Source: Bacteroidota bacterium (GTDB taxonomy: Bacteria > Bacteroidota > Bacteroidia > Chitinophagales > Chitinophagaceae). Taken from it: a stretch of 50,238 nt of DNA. The notes beneath the pieces were generated by a model. That model did no database searches. It was not told the origin of the DNA and saw nothing but the letters and a program-made list of their open reading frames with translations. The stretch's first letter is position 1. The number at the start of each line of letters is the position of its first letter. A program made the position numbers and the translations under genes. The stretch is from NCBI GenBank assembly GCA_023433265.1, contig JAEZDR010000117.1:1-50238 (forward strand), given 5' to 3'. Below are positions 1 through 8,092 of the stretch, one piece after another.

Positions 1-92
1 TTGGCAGCGCCTAACGTTCTCTTTAATCCTTTTTCATTATCAGCAGCGTGAGCAAGTACCTGGTGAAGGGGTTTCTTTTTAAATACACTCAT
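1..92 (-). CDS. APC-family amino acid permease, N-terminal fragment
   Basis: Reading the minus strand from the ATG at 92 gives 30 codons that run off the window edge, starting MSVFKKKPLHQVLA and continuing to a GLKRTLGAA motif. This matches the cytoplasmic N-terminus of APC-superfamily cationic amino acid permeases, where a KKPL stretch is followed by LKRxLG just before the first membrane helix. No membrane helix lies inside the window, so the family call rests on this short motif. The gene is divergent from the symporter at 220, with 127 bp between them. Substrate cannot be inferred. Confidence 0.7.
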   Translation of the reverse strand, partial: MSVFKKKPLHQVLAHAADNEKGLKRTLGAA

Positions 93-116
93 ACAGTAAG
101 GTTGAAAGAATTGATT

Positions 117-147
117 GCGGAAAAATACTTTATTTAGATTTATCCGC
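117..147. promoter_or_regulatory. Inverted repeat between two divergent transporter genes
   Basis: GCGGAAAAAT (117-126) and ATTTATCCGC (138-147) are inverted copies with one mismatch and an 11-bp spacer. The pair sits in the only space available for promoters of the divergent permease and symporter, so it could be a regulator binding site or a 5' UTR hairpin. The regulator is unknown. Confidence 0.3.
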
Positions 148-219
148 ATCAAATAACCTGACTAATTACATAGGTTGCTTGGATCATTAAATATTATATT
201 GCGCCGCAAATAAACCCGC

Positions 220-1506
220 ATGCATACTGCAACAGCGCATGGTGCCAGTGAAAATGAACCCCAGGCCGTCAAACCTAAAAGATCCAGGCTTACCCTGTAT
301 ATTATCCTGGCTATGATACTAGGTGTGCTGGTTGGCTACATTGTACATACAAACAGCAGTACGGATACTATAAAGACTTTTTCCACCAATATAAAGCTGC
401 TAAGCACCATCTTTATTAGATTGGTACAGATGATTATTGCAGTGTTAGTGTTTTCCACGCTTGTAGTAGGCATCGCAAAACTCGGCGATATAAAAACGGT
501 AGGGAGGGTTGGTGGAAAAGCCATTGGCTGGTTTGTTTGTGCTTCGCTCGTTTCCCTGCTAATAGGGTTGGTACTGGTAAATTATTTCCAACCGGGCCAG
601 TACATAGATCTCAGTCAACAAGATAATGAGGGATTGAAAGATCTGATGACAAAACAAACCTCTTTCTCCCTACAGAACTTTGTAGAACATGTAATACCCC
701 GGAGCCCCTTTGAGGCAATGGCGAACAACGAAATTTTACAGATTGTGGTGTTTTCCATCTTTTTTGGTGTGGCGGCGGCTGCAATCGGGGAGTATGTAAA
801 GCCTGTTATTAGCATGCTTGAGCAAACCTCCCACATCATTTTAAAAATGGTGAATTATGTGATGGAGTTTGCGCCGCTGGGTGTATTCGGAGCAATTGCG
901 GCGGTGGTGGCATCTAAAGGCCTTACGATATTTGAGTTTTACATAAAATACTTCGCTTTCTTTTTGATAGGTATCGCAACCCTTTGGGTTTTCTTGCTGG
1001 GAGTTGGTTATCTGGTATTAGGCCGAAGAATGCGTGAACTGCTTAGAAGGATCGGGAATCCGCTATTAGTAGCATTTAGTACTACTTCCAGCGAGGCTGT
1101 GTTTCCTAAGTTAACGGAGGAACTGGAGCGATTTGGTTGCCGCAACCGGATTGTAGCCTTCGTACTACCGCTGGGATACTCTTTCAACCTGGACGGGAGT
1201 ATGATGTATATGACCTTTGCCAGCCTGGCAATAGCACAGGCTTATGGAATACAATTGGACCTTGCCACCCAACTTACCATGTTATTGGTGCTTATGCTTA
1301 CCAGCAAGGGAATAGCAGGTGTGCCACGTGCATCGCTGGTAGTAGTATTAGCCACCTGCGCCATGTTTAACATACCGCCTGCGGGTGTTGCGTTAATTTT
1401 GCCCATCGATCACTTTTGCGACATGTTCAGGACAGCTACTAACGTGGTAGGTAACGCCTTAGCTACGAGTGTAGTAAGCAAGTGGGAAGGGGAATTAGAT
1501 AATTAA
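220..1506 (+). CDS. Dicarboxylate/amino acid:cation symporter (DAACS family)
   Basis: A 428-residue inner-membrane secondary transporter of the glutamate/dicarboxylate (GltP/DctA) family, full length. After a polar N-terminus of about 25 residues come the expected helices. The serine-rich re-entrant loop STTSSEAVFPK is near residue 290, followed by a variant NMDGT motif (NLDGS), the second hairpin SKGIAGVPRAS, and the substrate motif DMFRTATN near residue 408. The Asp and Arg of DMxRT, which bind substrate in GltPh, are kept. The Asp of the final NxxGD motif, a sodium ligand in GltPh, is Asn here (NVVGN), as I recall for proton-coupled members such as DctA. A C4-dicarboxylate or acidic amino acid substrate with proton coupling is therefore plausible but inferred. 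The DedA gene follows after 33 bp. Confidence 0.92.
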   Translation: MHTATAHGASENEPQAVKPKRSRLTLYIILAMILGVLVGYIVHTNSSTDTIKTFSTNIKLLSTIFIRLVQMIIAVLVFSTLVVGIAKLGDIKTVGRVGGKAIGWFVCASLVSLLIGLVLVNYFQPGQYIDLSQQDNEGLKDLMTKQTSFSLQNFVEHVIPRSPFEAMANNEILQIVVFSIFFGVAAAAIGEYVKPVISMLEQTSHIILKMVNYVMEFAPLGVFGAIAAVVASKGLTIFEFYIKYFAFFLIGIATLWVFLLGVGYLVLGRRMRELLRRIGNPLLVAFSTTSSEAVFPKLTEELERFGCRNRIVAFVLPLGYSFNLDGSMMYMTFASLAIAQAYGIQLDLATQLTMLLVLMLTSKGIAGVPRASLVVVLATCAMFNIPPAGVALILPIDHFCDMFRTATNVVGNALATSVVSKWEGELDN

Positions 1507-1539
1507 GCCGATTTACACAAAGCACAGAGTTTAGGAACG

Positions 1540-2556
1540 ATGAATAAGACACTTTTTACTTTTTTTCTTTGCCTTTTGGTTACAGGAGCCTTTAGCCAGC
1601 AGGACCTTACGATTGTACTTCAATCGCAATACAAGACGGTTGTAAGTAACAAGGCCGTTAATATTAATGGTAAAACATATACCACGAACGAAGAAGGAGC
1701 TGTTACAATCCCATTGAGTGGGGAAACGATACTCAAGATAACAGCAGATAACTTTAGCGAGACCCAGGTTGCAGTGGCTGAAGTTCCCGCGGATAGGATA
1801 GTAACAATGGATAAGGATTTTAGCTTTAAAGATCTTCTTACTCCAATGTTTTACATAATCAATGGAGGTATCTGGTTAATCTTATTTATCGTATTTGCAG
1901 AAACAGGGTTGTTTGCTGGTTTTTTTCTGCCTGGCGACTCTCTGTTGTTCGTTTCAGGCATTTATAGTTATGAACTGGTAAATACGGTGTTTCCTTTGCA
2001 GAACGACTTTTTGGCGCTGCTCCTTCTAATTGCTATGATATCTTTTATGGGTATCATTGGAAATACTGTAGGTTATTGGTTCGGACGTAGAATTGGTCCA
2101 ACGATGTACCATTGGAAAGATACGCTGCTCTTCAAAAGAAAGTACCTGCACCAGGCCCATGACTTTTATGAAAAACACGGAGGATTAGCCATTATAGGAG
2201 CCAGGTTTTTGCCATTGGTGAGAACTTTCGCACCCATTATTGCGGGCATCGTTCAAATGGATAAAAAGAAGTTTGCGTACTATAATATTGTAGGTTCGTT
2301 TGCATGGGTGGCAAGCATGGTTCTTGGAGGACACTTCTTACAAAAGTGGATGTTAAGCTGGTTTGGTTTCGATTTGAAATCGCACCTCGAAGTGATTGTC
2401 CTGGTTATCGTTGCTGTTACTACTGTGCCGGTAGTTTATAAAATGTTCTTCAGTAAAGAGAAATCACCAACCCTGGAAATTGGAAAGGATATAGTTGAAG
2501 AAGAATTAAACATTGATATTGATGGCGACGGCTATCCCGTAAAGAAAAAAGATTAA
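1540..2556 (+). CDS. DedA/VTT-domain membrane protein with extra N-terminal periplasmic domain
   Basis: A 338-residue protein. Residues 1-19 form a signal peptide ending at FSQ. Residues about 20-90 look like a small beta-rich periplasmic domain (NGKTYTTNEEGAVTIPL, resembling carboxypeptidase-regulatory or CnaB-like folds). A DedA (SNARE-associated/VTT) domain follows from about 95 to 300. DedA proteins act in lipid flipping (undecaprenyl phosphate, phospholipids) and proton-dependent envelope homeostasis. The conserved acidic pair (AETGLFAGFFLPGDSLLF) and the two arginines of RFLPLVRTFAPIIAG are present. Typical DedA proteins are about 200-220 residues, so the first 90 residues are an addition. 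The acidic C-terminal tail (IDIDGDGYPVKKKD) is probably cytoplasmic. Likely cotranscribed with the flanking transporter genes (33 and 36 bp gaps). Confidence 0.88.
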   Translation: MNKTLFTFFLCLLVTGAFSQQDLTIVLQSQYKTVVSNKAVNINGKTYTTNEEGAVTIPLSGETILKITADNFSETQVAVAEVPADRIVTMDKDFSFKDLLTPMFYIINGGIWLILFIVFAETGLFAGFFLPGDSLLFVSGIYSYELVNTVFPLQNDFLALLLLIAMISFMGIIGNTVGYWFGRRIGPTMYHWKDTLLFKRKYLHQAHDFYEKHGGLAIIGARFLPLVRTFAPIIAGIVQMDKKKFAYYNIVGSFAWVASMVLGGHFLQKWMLSWFGFDLKSHLEVIVLVIVAVTTVPVVYKMFFSKEKSPTLEIGKDIVEEELNIDIDGDGYPVKKKD

Positions 2557-2592
2557 GCTCTCTTTTTTTATAGTTTTACTGCTTTCTTGCTT

Positions 2593-3840
2593 ATGAGTAA
2601 CAAACAATACGGTGTTTTATCACTGCCTGTTATTGTAGGCGCACTCGGCTACTTCGTTGATATTTACGATCTGCTTTTATTTACCATCGTGCGTGAGCCT
2701 TCACTTGCCGGAGTGGGTGTAAACCTGGCCGACAAGGCAGAAGTGCTGTCGGCAAGCACGAAAATCATCAATTGGCAGATGGTAGGTTTGCTCATTGGAG
2801 GTATTGGCTGGGGAGTGATGGGTGATAAAAAAGGAAGGCTTAGCGTGTTGTTTGGTTCCATCCTCATCTATTCAGTCGCAAATTTCCTGACGGGTTACGT
2901 TACTACAGTAGATCAATATGCATACGCTCGTTTTGTCGCCGGTATTGGGCTGGCAGGCGAACTGGGTGCCGGTATTACTTTAGTAAGTGAACTGTTGCCA
3001 AAGGAGAGGAGGGGCATCGGCACATCGCTGGTTGCAGGGTTTGGATTATTTGGAGCTGTTGCTGCCTATTTTGTATATGAAGGGTCGCAGGATTGGCGAC
3101 TCTGTTACAAGATAGGGGGTGGCTTAGGAATTGCACTCTTACTACTTCGGGTTGGGGTTGCCGAAAGTGGCATGTATAAGGAAGTGAAAGATAATAAGGT
3201 GGTGCGAGGTAACTTCCTGATGTTTTTCAATAGCAGGAAGCGGTTCAGGAAATATATACTTGCCATACTCATTGGGTTGCCTACCTGGTTTGTAATTGGT
3301 GTGCTGGTTAATCTTAGTAACCGTTTTGCAGCAGATATGTATGGTGAAACAGCATTGAATTCGGGCAAGGCTATAATGTATGCCTATGCAGCCATTGCCA
3401 TTGGGGATATAGCCATTGGCTTTATTAGCCAGTATTTGAAAAGTCGTAAGAAAGCACTATACCTTTATTATGGTTTGTGCATAGTAGCAGGGGTTCTTTT
3501 CTTTTCTCCCTTTAATAATAGCGATGGACGGATGTATACTTTGTGTGCATTGCTGGGATTTTCAACTGGGTTCTGGGCAATCTTTGTTACGATGGGAGCA
3601 GAACAATTTGGTACTAACCTGCGAGCTACAGCCGCCACTACCATTCCTAACATGGTAAGAGGGGCACTTCCTCTTATCAACCTGCTTTTTAAAGATATTT
3701 TCCAGGATAGCTGGCACTTGACTCTGATTGATAGTGCCATAATTACGGGAATAATAGTTATGACTGTAACCCTAATAGCGGCCTATTATACCCAGGAAAC
3801 TTTCCATAAGCATTTGAACTACGTAGAGGAGCATCCATAA
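2593..3840 (+). CDS. MFS transporter
   Basis: A 415-residue major facilitator superfamily carrier. The ATG at 2593 is chosen over the in-frame TTG at 2587 because it directly precedes the cytoplasmic N-terminus SNKQYG. Twelve hydrophobic segments are visible. The MFS loop 2-3 signature appears as GDKKGRLSVLFGS near residue 80, and ARFVAGIGLAGELGAG near residue 115 resembles the motif of the metabolite:H+ symporter branch. This points to import of an organic acid or similar metabolite in symport with protons, but the substrate is unknown. The gene is 36 bp after the DedA gene and is probably the last of a three-gene transcript. The 163 bp that follow hold no visible gene. Confidence 0.88.
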   Translation: MSNKQYGVLSLPVIVGALGYFVDIYDLLLFTIVREPSLAGVGVNLADKAEVLSASTKIINWQMVGLLIGGIGWGVMGDKKGRLSVLFGSILIYSVANFLTGYVTTVDQYAYARFVAGIGLAGELGAGITLVSELLPKERRGIGTSLVAGFGLFGAVAAYFVYEGSQDWRLCYKIGGGLGIALLLLRVGVAESGMYKEVKDNKVVRGNFLMFFNSRKRFRKYILAILIGLPTWFVIGVLVNLSNRFAADMYGETALNSGKAIMYAYAAIAIGDIAIGFISQYLKSRKKALYLYYGLCIVAGVLFFSPFNNSDGRMYTLCALLGFSTGFWAIFVTMGAEQFGTNLRATAATTIPNMVRGALPLINLLFKDIFQDSWHLTLIDSAIITGIIVMTVTLIAAYYTQETFHKHLNYVEEHP

Positions 3841-4003
3841 CCGTCCTCTTTTCCCTCCGACCCACTGGCAAAAGCTGTTGATTTTCAGAGAGTAGAATGT
3901 GCTGCATCATATTTGTAGGCTAAGAATTCTTTTTTGGAAGTCTTTAGCATTTAAAACTTAAACCATAGCTACGGACGCATATCTGAAATATAAACAGGCA
4001 AGT

Positions 4004-4615
4004 ATGAAGAAATTTATTACGCTTAGCATTTTCGCAGCATTGTTAGCATTAACAGCCTCGGCTCAACAAAAGGGAAAAGCAAAGGGAAAGCAGAAACAAC
4101 ATAAAGTGGAACAAGTACAACAACCCGTAGTACAATCCTCTGCCTTACCCCATGATGAAGCGCTTCCTGATGACATAGTCTTAAGTGAGGTTCAAGGCCA
4201 ACAGGTAAAGGAACTGAACGAGGAAATGAAAAAACGCAGGGATGCCATAAAGAATAATGACCTGCTTTCAAAGGAACAAAAGAAAGAGCAGATGCGAGCG
4301 GTTAAAGAGGAAAGAAAGACAAGACTCAAGCAAATCCTTTCGGAAGAACAGTACGCTCGTATGCAAGTAAAACACAAGGGTAGTGAGAATGGAATGAGAG
4401 GAAAAGGATGGGACAAAAACAAAGACAAAAACCATAAGCACGGAAAAGGCAAAAAAGGTTCTGACGACACAATAATGGAAGAAGTTAAACCAGTAAAACA
4501 AGCTCCCGTTTTAATACCGAAAAAAGAAGAGGCAAAAACACAGGGAACCACTGTCCCGTCAGTTGATCCGGTAAAGCAACACGAGAAGTTTAAAGGAAAG
4601 AAAGGCAGTAAATAA
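4004..4615 (+). CDS. Secreted Lys-rich Spy/LTXXQ-like protein
   Basis: A 203-residue protein with an N-terminal signal peptide (MKKFITLSIFAALLALTASA, then QQ). Residues about 60-125 are helical and carry an LSxxQxxxLxxLxxExxKRRDAI segment and a second LSEEQYARM segment, as in CpxP/Spy-type LTXXQ periplasmic chaperones. The rest is strongly basic low complexity, including KGKAKGKQKQHK after the signal and a HKHGKGKKG tract. Family members bind unfolded proteins or act in envelope stress. The basic tails are not typical, and binding to nucleic acid or an acidic polymer is also possible. It has its own terminator and faces the convergent OppA-like gene. A CATATTTG near 3908, one base off the Bacteroidota -7 consensus TAnnTTTG, might be its promoter. 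Confidence 0.7.
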   Translation: MKKFITLSIFAALLALTASAQQKGKAKGKQKQHKVEQVQQPVVQSSALPHDEALPDDIVLSEVQGQQVKELNEEMKKRRDAIKNNDLLSKEQKKEQMRAVKEERKTRLKQILSEEQYARMQVKHKGSENGMRGKGWDKNKDKNHKHGKGKKGSDDTIMEEVKPVKQAPVLIPKKEEAKTQGTTVPSVDPVKQHEKFKGKKGSK

Positions 4616-4663
4616 TTACGGCTACCGCGAAATAAAAAGTTTAAATGTTTGGTTTTTATGGTG

Positions 4664-4700
4664 AGCAAAGTAGGTCGCAGTCTTGCGACCTTTGCTTTTT
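4664..4700 (+). terminator. Rho-independent terminator
   Basis: A strong hairpin with inner stem GGTCGCA/TGCGACC around a GTCT loop is extended by an outer AGCAAA/TTTGCT stem (three-base bulge at 4670-4672) and followed directly by a T run. It lies just after the Spy-like gene and ends three bases before the stop codon of the convergent OppA-like gene. The T tract is on the plus side only, so it mainly serves the plus-strand gene. Confidence 0.85.
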
Positions 4701-4703
4701 GTG

Positions 4704-6359
4704 TTATTCTTCATCAAACCTGGCCCAACGTAGTTCAAGCATATTTAGTGCGTTTGGCTGGAAACTTTTAAGGTTGGGTTGTAGCACATGCAAAACCATA
4801 TCATACCAAATGGGAACAATAGGGGCATCTTCAATTACAAGCTGATCCATTTGGTGGTATAGCTTATACCTGGCACTATCAATGGTTTCTTGCAAAGCCT
4901 GTTCATACAACTTATCAAAGGCTTCGTTTTTATAACGCGTATAATTAGGCGGAGCAGGATTTTTACTATAAAATACGGCCATATAGTTTTCAGCGTCGGG
5001 GTAATCAGCTATCCAGCTACCGCGAAAGAAAGAGGTAGTTCCTTTTGCTGTTTGTTCAAGCAACAGACTTTTTTGAACGATGTCAACCTTTACATTCATT
5101 CCAATATTCTCCAACTCCTTTGCAACAAAGCTGGCAATTTCTGCATACATGGGTATGGACGTAAGTGTTACCACAGGTTTGTGCATGCTGGTAAAGTAAC
5201 CTGCTTTGTTTAGCAAGTCGAGCGCCTTTTTAGGATTATATCCATATCCTTTTACGTTTTCTGTATTTAATGAAGGCAGGCCCGCTGGTACAAAACCTGC
5301 TTTTGCTGCAATGCCAATTGAGTTACGTAGATAAAGTACCAACTTATCCCGGTCAATGGCATAATTAATAGCTTGCCTTACTAACTTTGAATGGAGGGGT
5401 GAATTGCTTCCGGTAAGGATGCCAAAGTATTCCACATTTAGGTAGGGGTGTTTCTTCAAAACAAGTTTGCCCTTCCACTCGTTCCTAAGGTCGCCGCTTC
5501 TTGTAAGAAGCTCATCTTTGAAAGCAGGACCTATATCGTTTACAAAACTTAGCTTACCCTGCCTGAATTGAAGAAATTCAGTGGATTTATTATTGAAGAA
5601 ACTAACCTGCACAGCATCAAGGTAAGGCAGACGTTTGCCAGTGGAGTCATGTTGCCAGTATCGGTAATTTTTATGGAGAACAAGGGCATCGCCTTCCTGC
5701 CAATATTTTAGAAAAAATGGTCCGGTACCACAAGGGTTTCTTCTAAAATCCCCATCAAACCTTTCTACTACTTCCTTAGGTACAATGCTGCAGTATGGCA
5801 TCGTAAGAATACCAAGGATTGGATGAAAGGGATGCAACAGTTTTAGTTGTAAAGTGGTGTCGTTTAGTGCTACAAATGGCTTTGCCGTATCAACTCGTCC
5901 GTTGAAGATCCAGGCACCACTACTGGCTACTGAAGGTTCTATAATTCGATTAAGGCTATATACCACATCTGTGGCTACCAGCTCACGACCTTTGCCCCCC
6001 GGGAATGCCGGGTTGTCATGAAAATAAACTCCACGCCGCAAGTAAAATGTGTATGTTTTTCTATCAGGGCTCACCGTCCACGCTTTAGCTAAGGAAGGAA
6101 CGATGTTTAGGTTGCTATCTACTTCCACCAAAGTATTGTATAGTTGGTGTACTGCCCACATCACACTTTGGTTTTTTGCAAATGCAGGATCAAGGCTTGC
6201 GATGCCCGTAGCTTCATTGTATCTAAAGACCTGTTTCTTTGAATCCGCATTTTCAGAACACCCAATCATGAAAGCTGCAGGAACTAGTAATAATGCGGAG
6301 TACAGTATAGATAAAAACAGGCTTCTATGGTACAAGGTGCCCATGTTAGCAAATGTCAT
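4704..6359 (-). CDS. Peptide ABC transporter substrate-binding lipoprotein (OppA/DppA-like, SBP_bac_5)
   Basis: A 551-residue extracytoplasmic solute-binding protein of family 5 (peptides, nickel, related solutes). A hydrophobic signal ends in a lipobox-like MIGC (Cys34), so it is probably lipid-anchored. Typical features follow: SLDPAFAKNQ near residue 55, a LAKAWTVSPDRKTYTFYLRRGVYFHD block near residue 90, DVVYSLNRI, and RQAINYAIDRDKLV near residue 330. A second ATG at 6344 would give a signal of more usual length. No permease or ATPase gene is adjacent, so its transporter must be encoded elsewhere. The divergent M1 peptidase starts only 11 bp away, so its promoter must lie inside the neighbour's coding sequence or the shorter start applies. 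Confidence 0.88.
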   Translation of the reverse strand: MTFANMGTLYHRSLFLSILYSALLLVPAAFMIGCSENADSKKQVFRYNEATGIASLDPAFAKNQSVMWAVHQLYNTLVEVDSNLNIVPSLAKAWTVSPDRKTYTFYLRRGVYFHDNPAFPGGKGRELVATDVVYSLNRIIEPSVASSGAWIFNGRVDTAKPFVALNDTTLQLKLLHPFHPILGILTMPYCSIVPKEVVERFDGDFRRNPCGTGPFFLKYWQEGDALVLHKNYRYWQHDSTGKRLPYLDAVQVSFFNNKSTEFLQFRQGKLSFVNDIGPAFKDELLTRSGDLRNEWKGKLVLKKHPYLNVEYFGILTGSNSPLHSKLVRQAINYAIDRDKLVLYLRNSIGIAAKAGFVPAGLPSLNTENVKGYGYNPKKALDLLNKAGYFTSMHKPVVTLTSIPMYAEIASFVAKELENIGMNVKVDIVQKSLLLEQTAKGTTSFFRGSWIADYPDAENYMAVFYSKNPAPPNYTRYKNEAFDKLYEQALQETIDSARYKLYHQMDQLVIEDAPIVPIWYDMVLHVLQPNLKSFQPNALNMLELRWARFDEE

Positions 6360-6370
6360 ACATTTAAAGC

Positions 6371-8080
6371 ATGAGAACCTTATTAACGGTTTGCTTTTTT
6401 ATTGCAGTTGTAAGCACGGAGGCACAACAGAATGCAAGGTTTACTAAATCGGATAGCTTGCGAGGATCAATTAACCCTAACAGGGGGTGGTGGGATGTTC
6501 AGCGTTATGATATTGATGTGACTCCCGATTTTGAAACCAAAACCATAAAAGGAAATGTGAGAATTAATGTTGCAGTGGTTAGCCAGGTTACAGATACCCT
6601 TCAGCTGGACCTGCAACAGCCAATGTTAGTAGATAGTATTGTTCTGGAATACGGAACTATCAATAATAATCGCCGACGAAGTATTCGGTTTCAACAGGAA
6701 CAGGACGTGGTCTGGGTTCTTTTCAATGACGCTACGGATAGGCAGAATCAAAGGTTTATTGCTGAAAATCTTCATGCATTAGTCGTATACTATCATGGAA
6801 AGCCTAAGGAAGCCAAAAAGGCACCCTGGGACGGAGGTTGGATATGGAAAAGAGATGCCAAGGGGAGGCCGTGGATGAGTGTAGCCGTTCAAGGGCTGGG
6901 CGCAAGCGCCTGGTACCCCTGTAAAGATCATCCTGCGGATGAACCCGATCGGGGCGCATCGCTAACCATTAGGGTGGATACAGCCTTAACTGCAGTTGCT
7001 AATGGGCGGCTAATGGACCGAAAGGAAATTAGCGGTACCGGGATGACAGCCTTTGTATGGCAGGTGCAAAGCCCGATTAACAACTACAACATAGTACCCT
7101 ATATCGGCCACTATATAAACTGGAACGATACATTGATGGGAGAGAAGGGCAAACTTGAACTCGATTATTGGGTTCTGGACTATAATAAAGATGCTGCGCA
7201 GAAACAATTCAAACAGGTTAAGCAAACAATCAGGGCACTGGAGTACTGGTTTGGGCCTTACCCGTTTTATGAAGACGGATACAAATTAGTAGAATCGCCT
7301 CACCTTGGAATGGAACATCAAAGTGCAGTGGCCTATGGAAATGGGTTAAAAAACGGCTATTTGGCAAGGGATTTAAGTAGTACGGGCGAAGGGCTAAAAT
7401 TCGATTTTATTATTGTACACGAGAGTGGTCACGAATGGTTCGGCAATAGTGTAACAGCAAAAGACGCGGCTGATTTATGGATTCAGGAAAGTTTTACCAG
7501 TTTTAGCGAAGTATTGTTTCTTGATTACCACTTTGGTAAAGCATCCGGGAATAAATACTGCGTCGGTGTAAGGCAGCATATTGAAAACGATGAACCTATG
7601 GTGGCTGCTTATGGTGTTAATGCCCGTCCTGGTATTGATATCTATTATAAGGGCGAGAACATGCTACAGACACTAAGACATTCAGTAGATGACGATGAGA
7701 AATTCAGGGGCATGCTCAGGAAAATGTCAAATACCTTTTACCATAAAACAGTTTCTACAAGTGAAATCGAATCTTTTATTAATAGCGAACTCGGATCCGA
7801 TTATTCCGGGTTCTTTGACCAATATCTCAGGACCACTAAAATACCAGAGCTGCATTATTACTTTGATAGTTCAGGTAGCTTCCATTATAAATGGGAAAAC
7901 GTAAATACACAATTCCAACTACCACTTCATATAGCAAAAGAGAATTACAGTTACACTATCAGCCCCACAGGTCAATGGATGTGTACCCGTTTTCAGGATG
8001 GCGTTGTTAGGAAAAAAGAGATAGAAGACCTGGAGCGGAATTACTACATAATAGTAAAGGAAACGAAAGCCAAACGCTAA
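6371..8080 (+). CDS. M1 family metallopeptidase (secreted aminopeptidase)
   Basis: A 569-residue zinc aminopeptidase. The signal peptide covers residues 1-19 (ends STEA, then QQ). An N-terminal beta domain follows (YDIDVTPDFETKTIKGNVRI). The active site has LGMEHQSAV in place of GAMEN near residue 313 and HESGH near residue 351, with the third zinc ligand Glu 18 residues later in LWIQESF. A tyrosine suitable for transition-state stabilisation (DIYYKGENML) lies near residue 422. It is shorter than the roughly 870-residue PepN type and lacks the long helical C-terminal domain, as in compact Bacteroidota M1 enzymes. It probably trims oligopeptides in the periplasm, which fits the divergent peptide-binding lipoprotein. 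The flippase gene follows after 12 bp. Confidence 0.93.
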   Translation: MRTLLTVCFFIAVVSTEAQQNARFTKSDSLRGSINPNRGWWDVQRYDIDVTPDFETKTIKGNVRINVAVVSQVTDTLQLDLQQPMLVDSIVLEYGTINNNRRRSIRFQQEQDVVWVLFNDATDRQNQRFIAENLHALVVYYHGKPKEAKKAPWDGGWIWKRDAKGRPWMSVAVQGLGASAWYPCKDHPADEPDRGASLTIRVDTALTAVANGRLMDRKEISGTGMTAFVWQVQSPINNYNIVPYIGHYINWNDTLMGEKGKLELDYWVLDYNKDAAQKQFKQVKQTIRALEYWFGPYPFYEDGYKLVESPHLGMEHQSAVAYGNGLKNGYLARDLSSTGEGLKFDFIIVHESGHEWFGNSVTAKDAADLWIQESFTSFSEVLFLDYHFGKASGNKYCVGVRQHIENDEPMVAAYGVNARPGIDIYYKGENMLQTLRHSVDDDEKFRGMLRKMSNTFYHKTVSTSEIESFINSELGSDYSGFFDQYLRTTKIPELHYYFDSSGSFHYKWENVNTQFQLPLHIAKENYSYTISPTGQWMCTRFQDGVVRKKEIEDLERNYYIIVKETKAKR

Positions 8081-8092
8081 TTTGCAGCCTGA

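Noticed and set aside
4192..4668. 158-codon minus-strand frame opposite the Spy-like gene
   Set aside because: Antisense of Lys-rich codons giving Phe/Ser/Leu-rich sequence; it spans the terminator and has no domain features.
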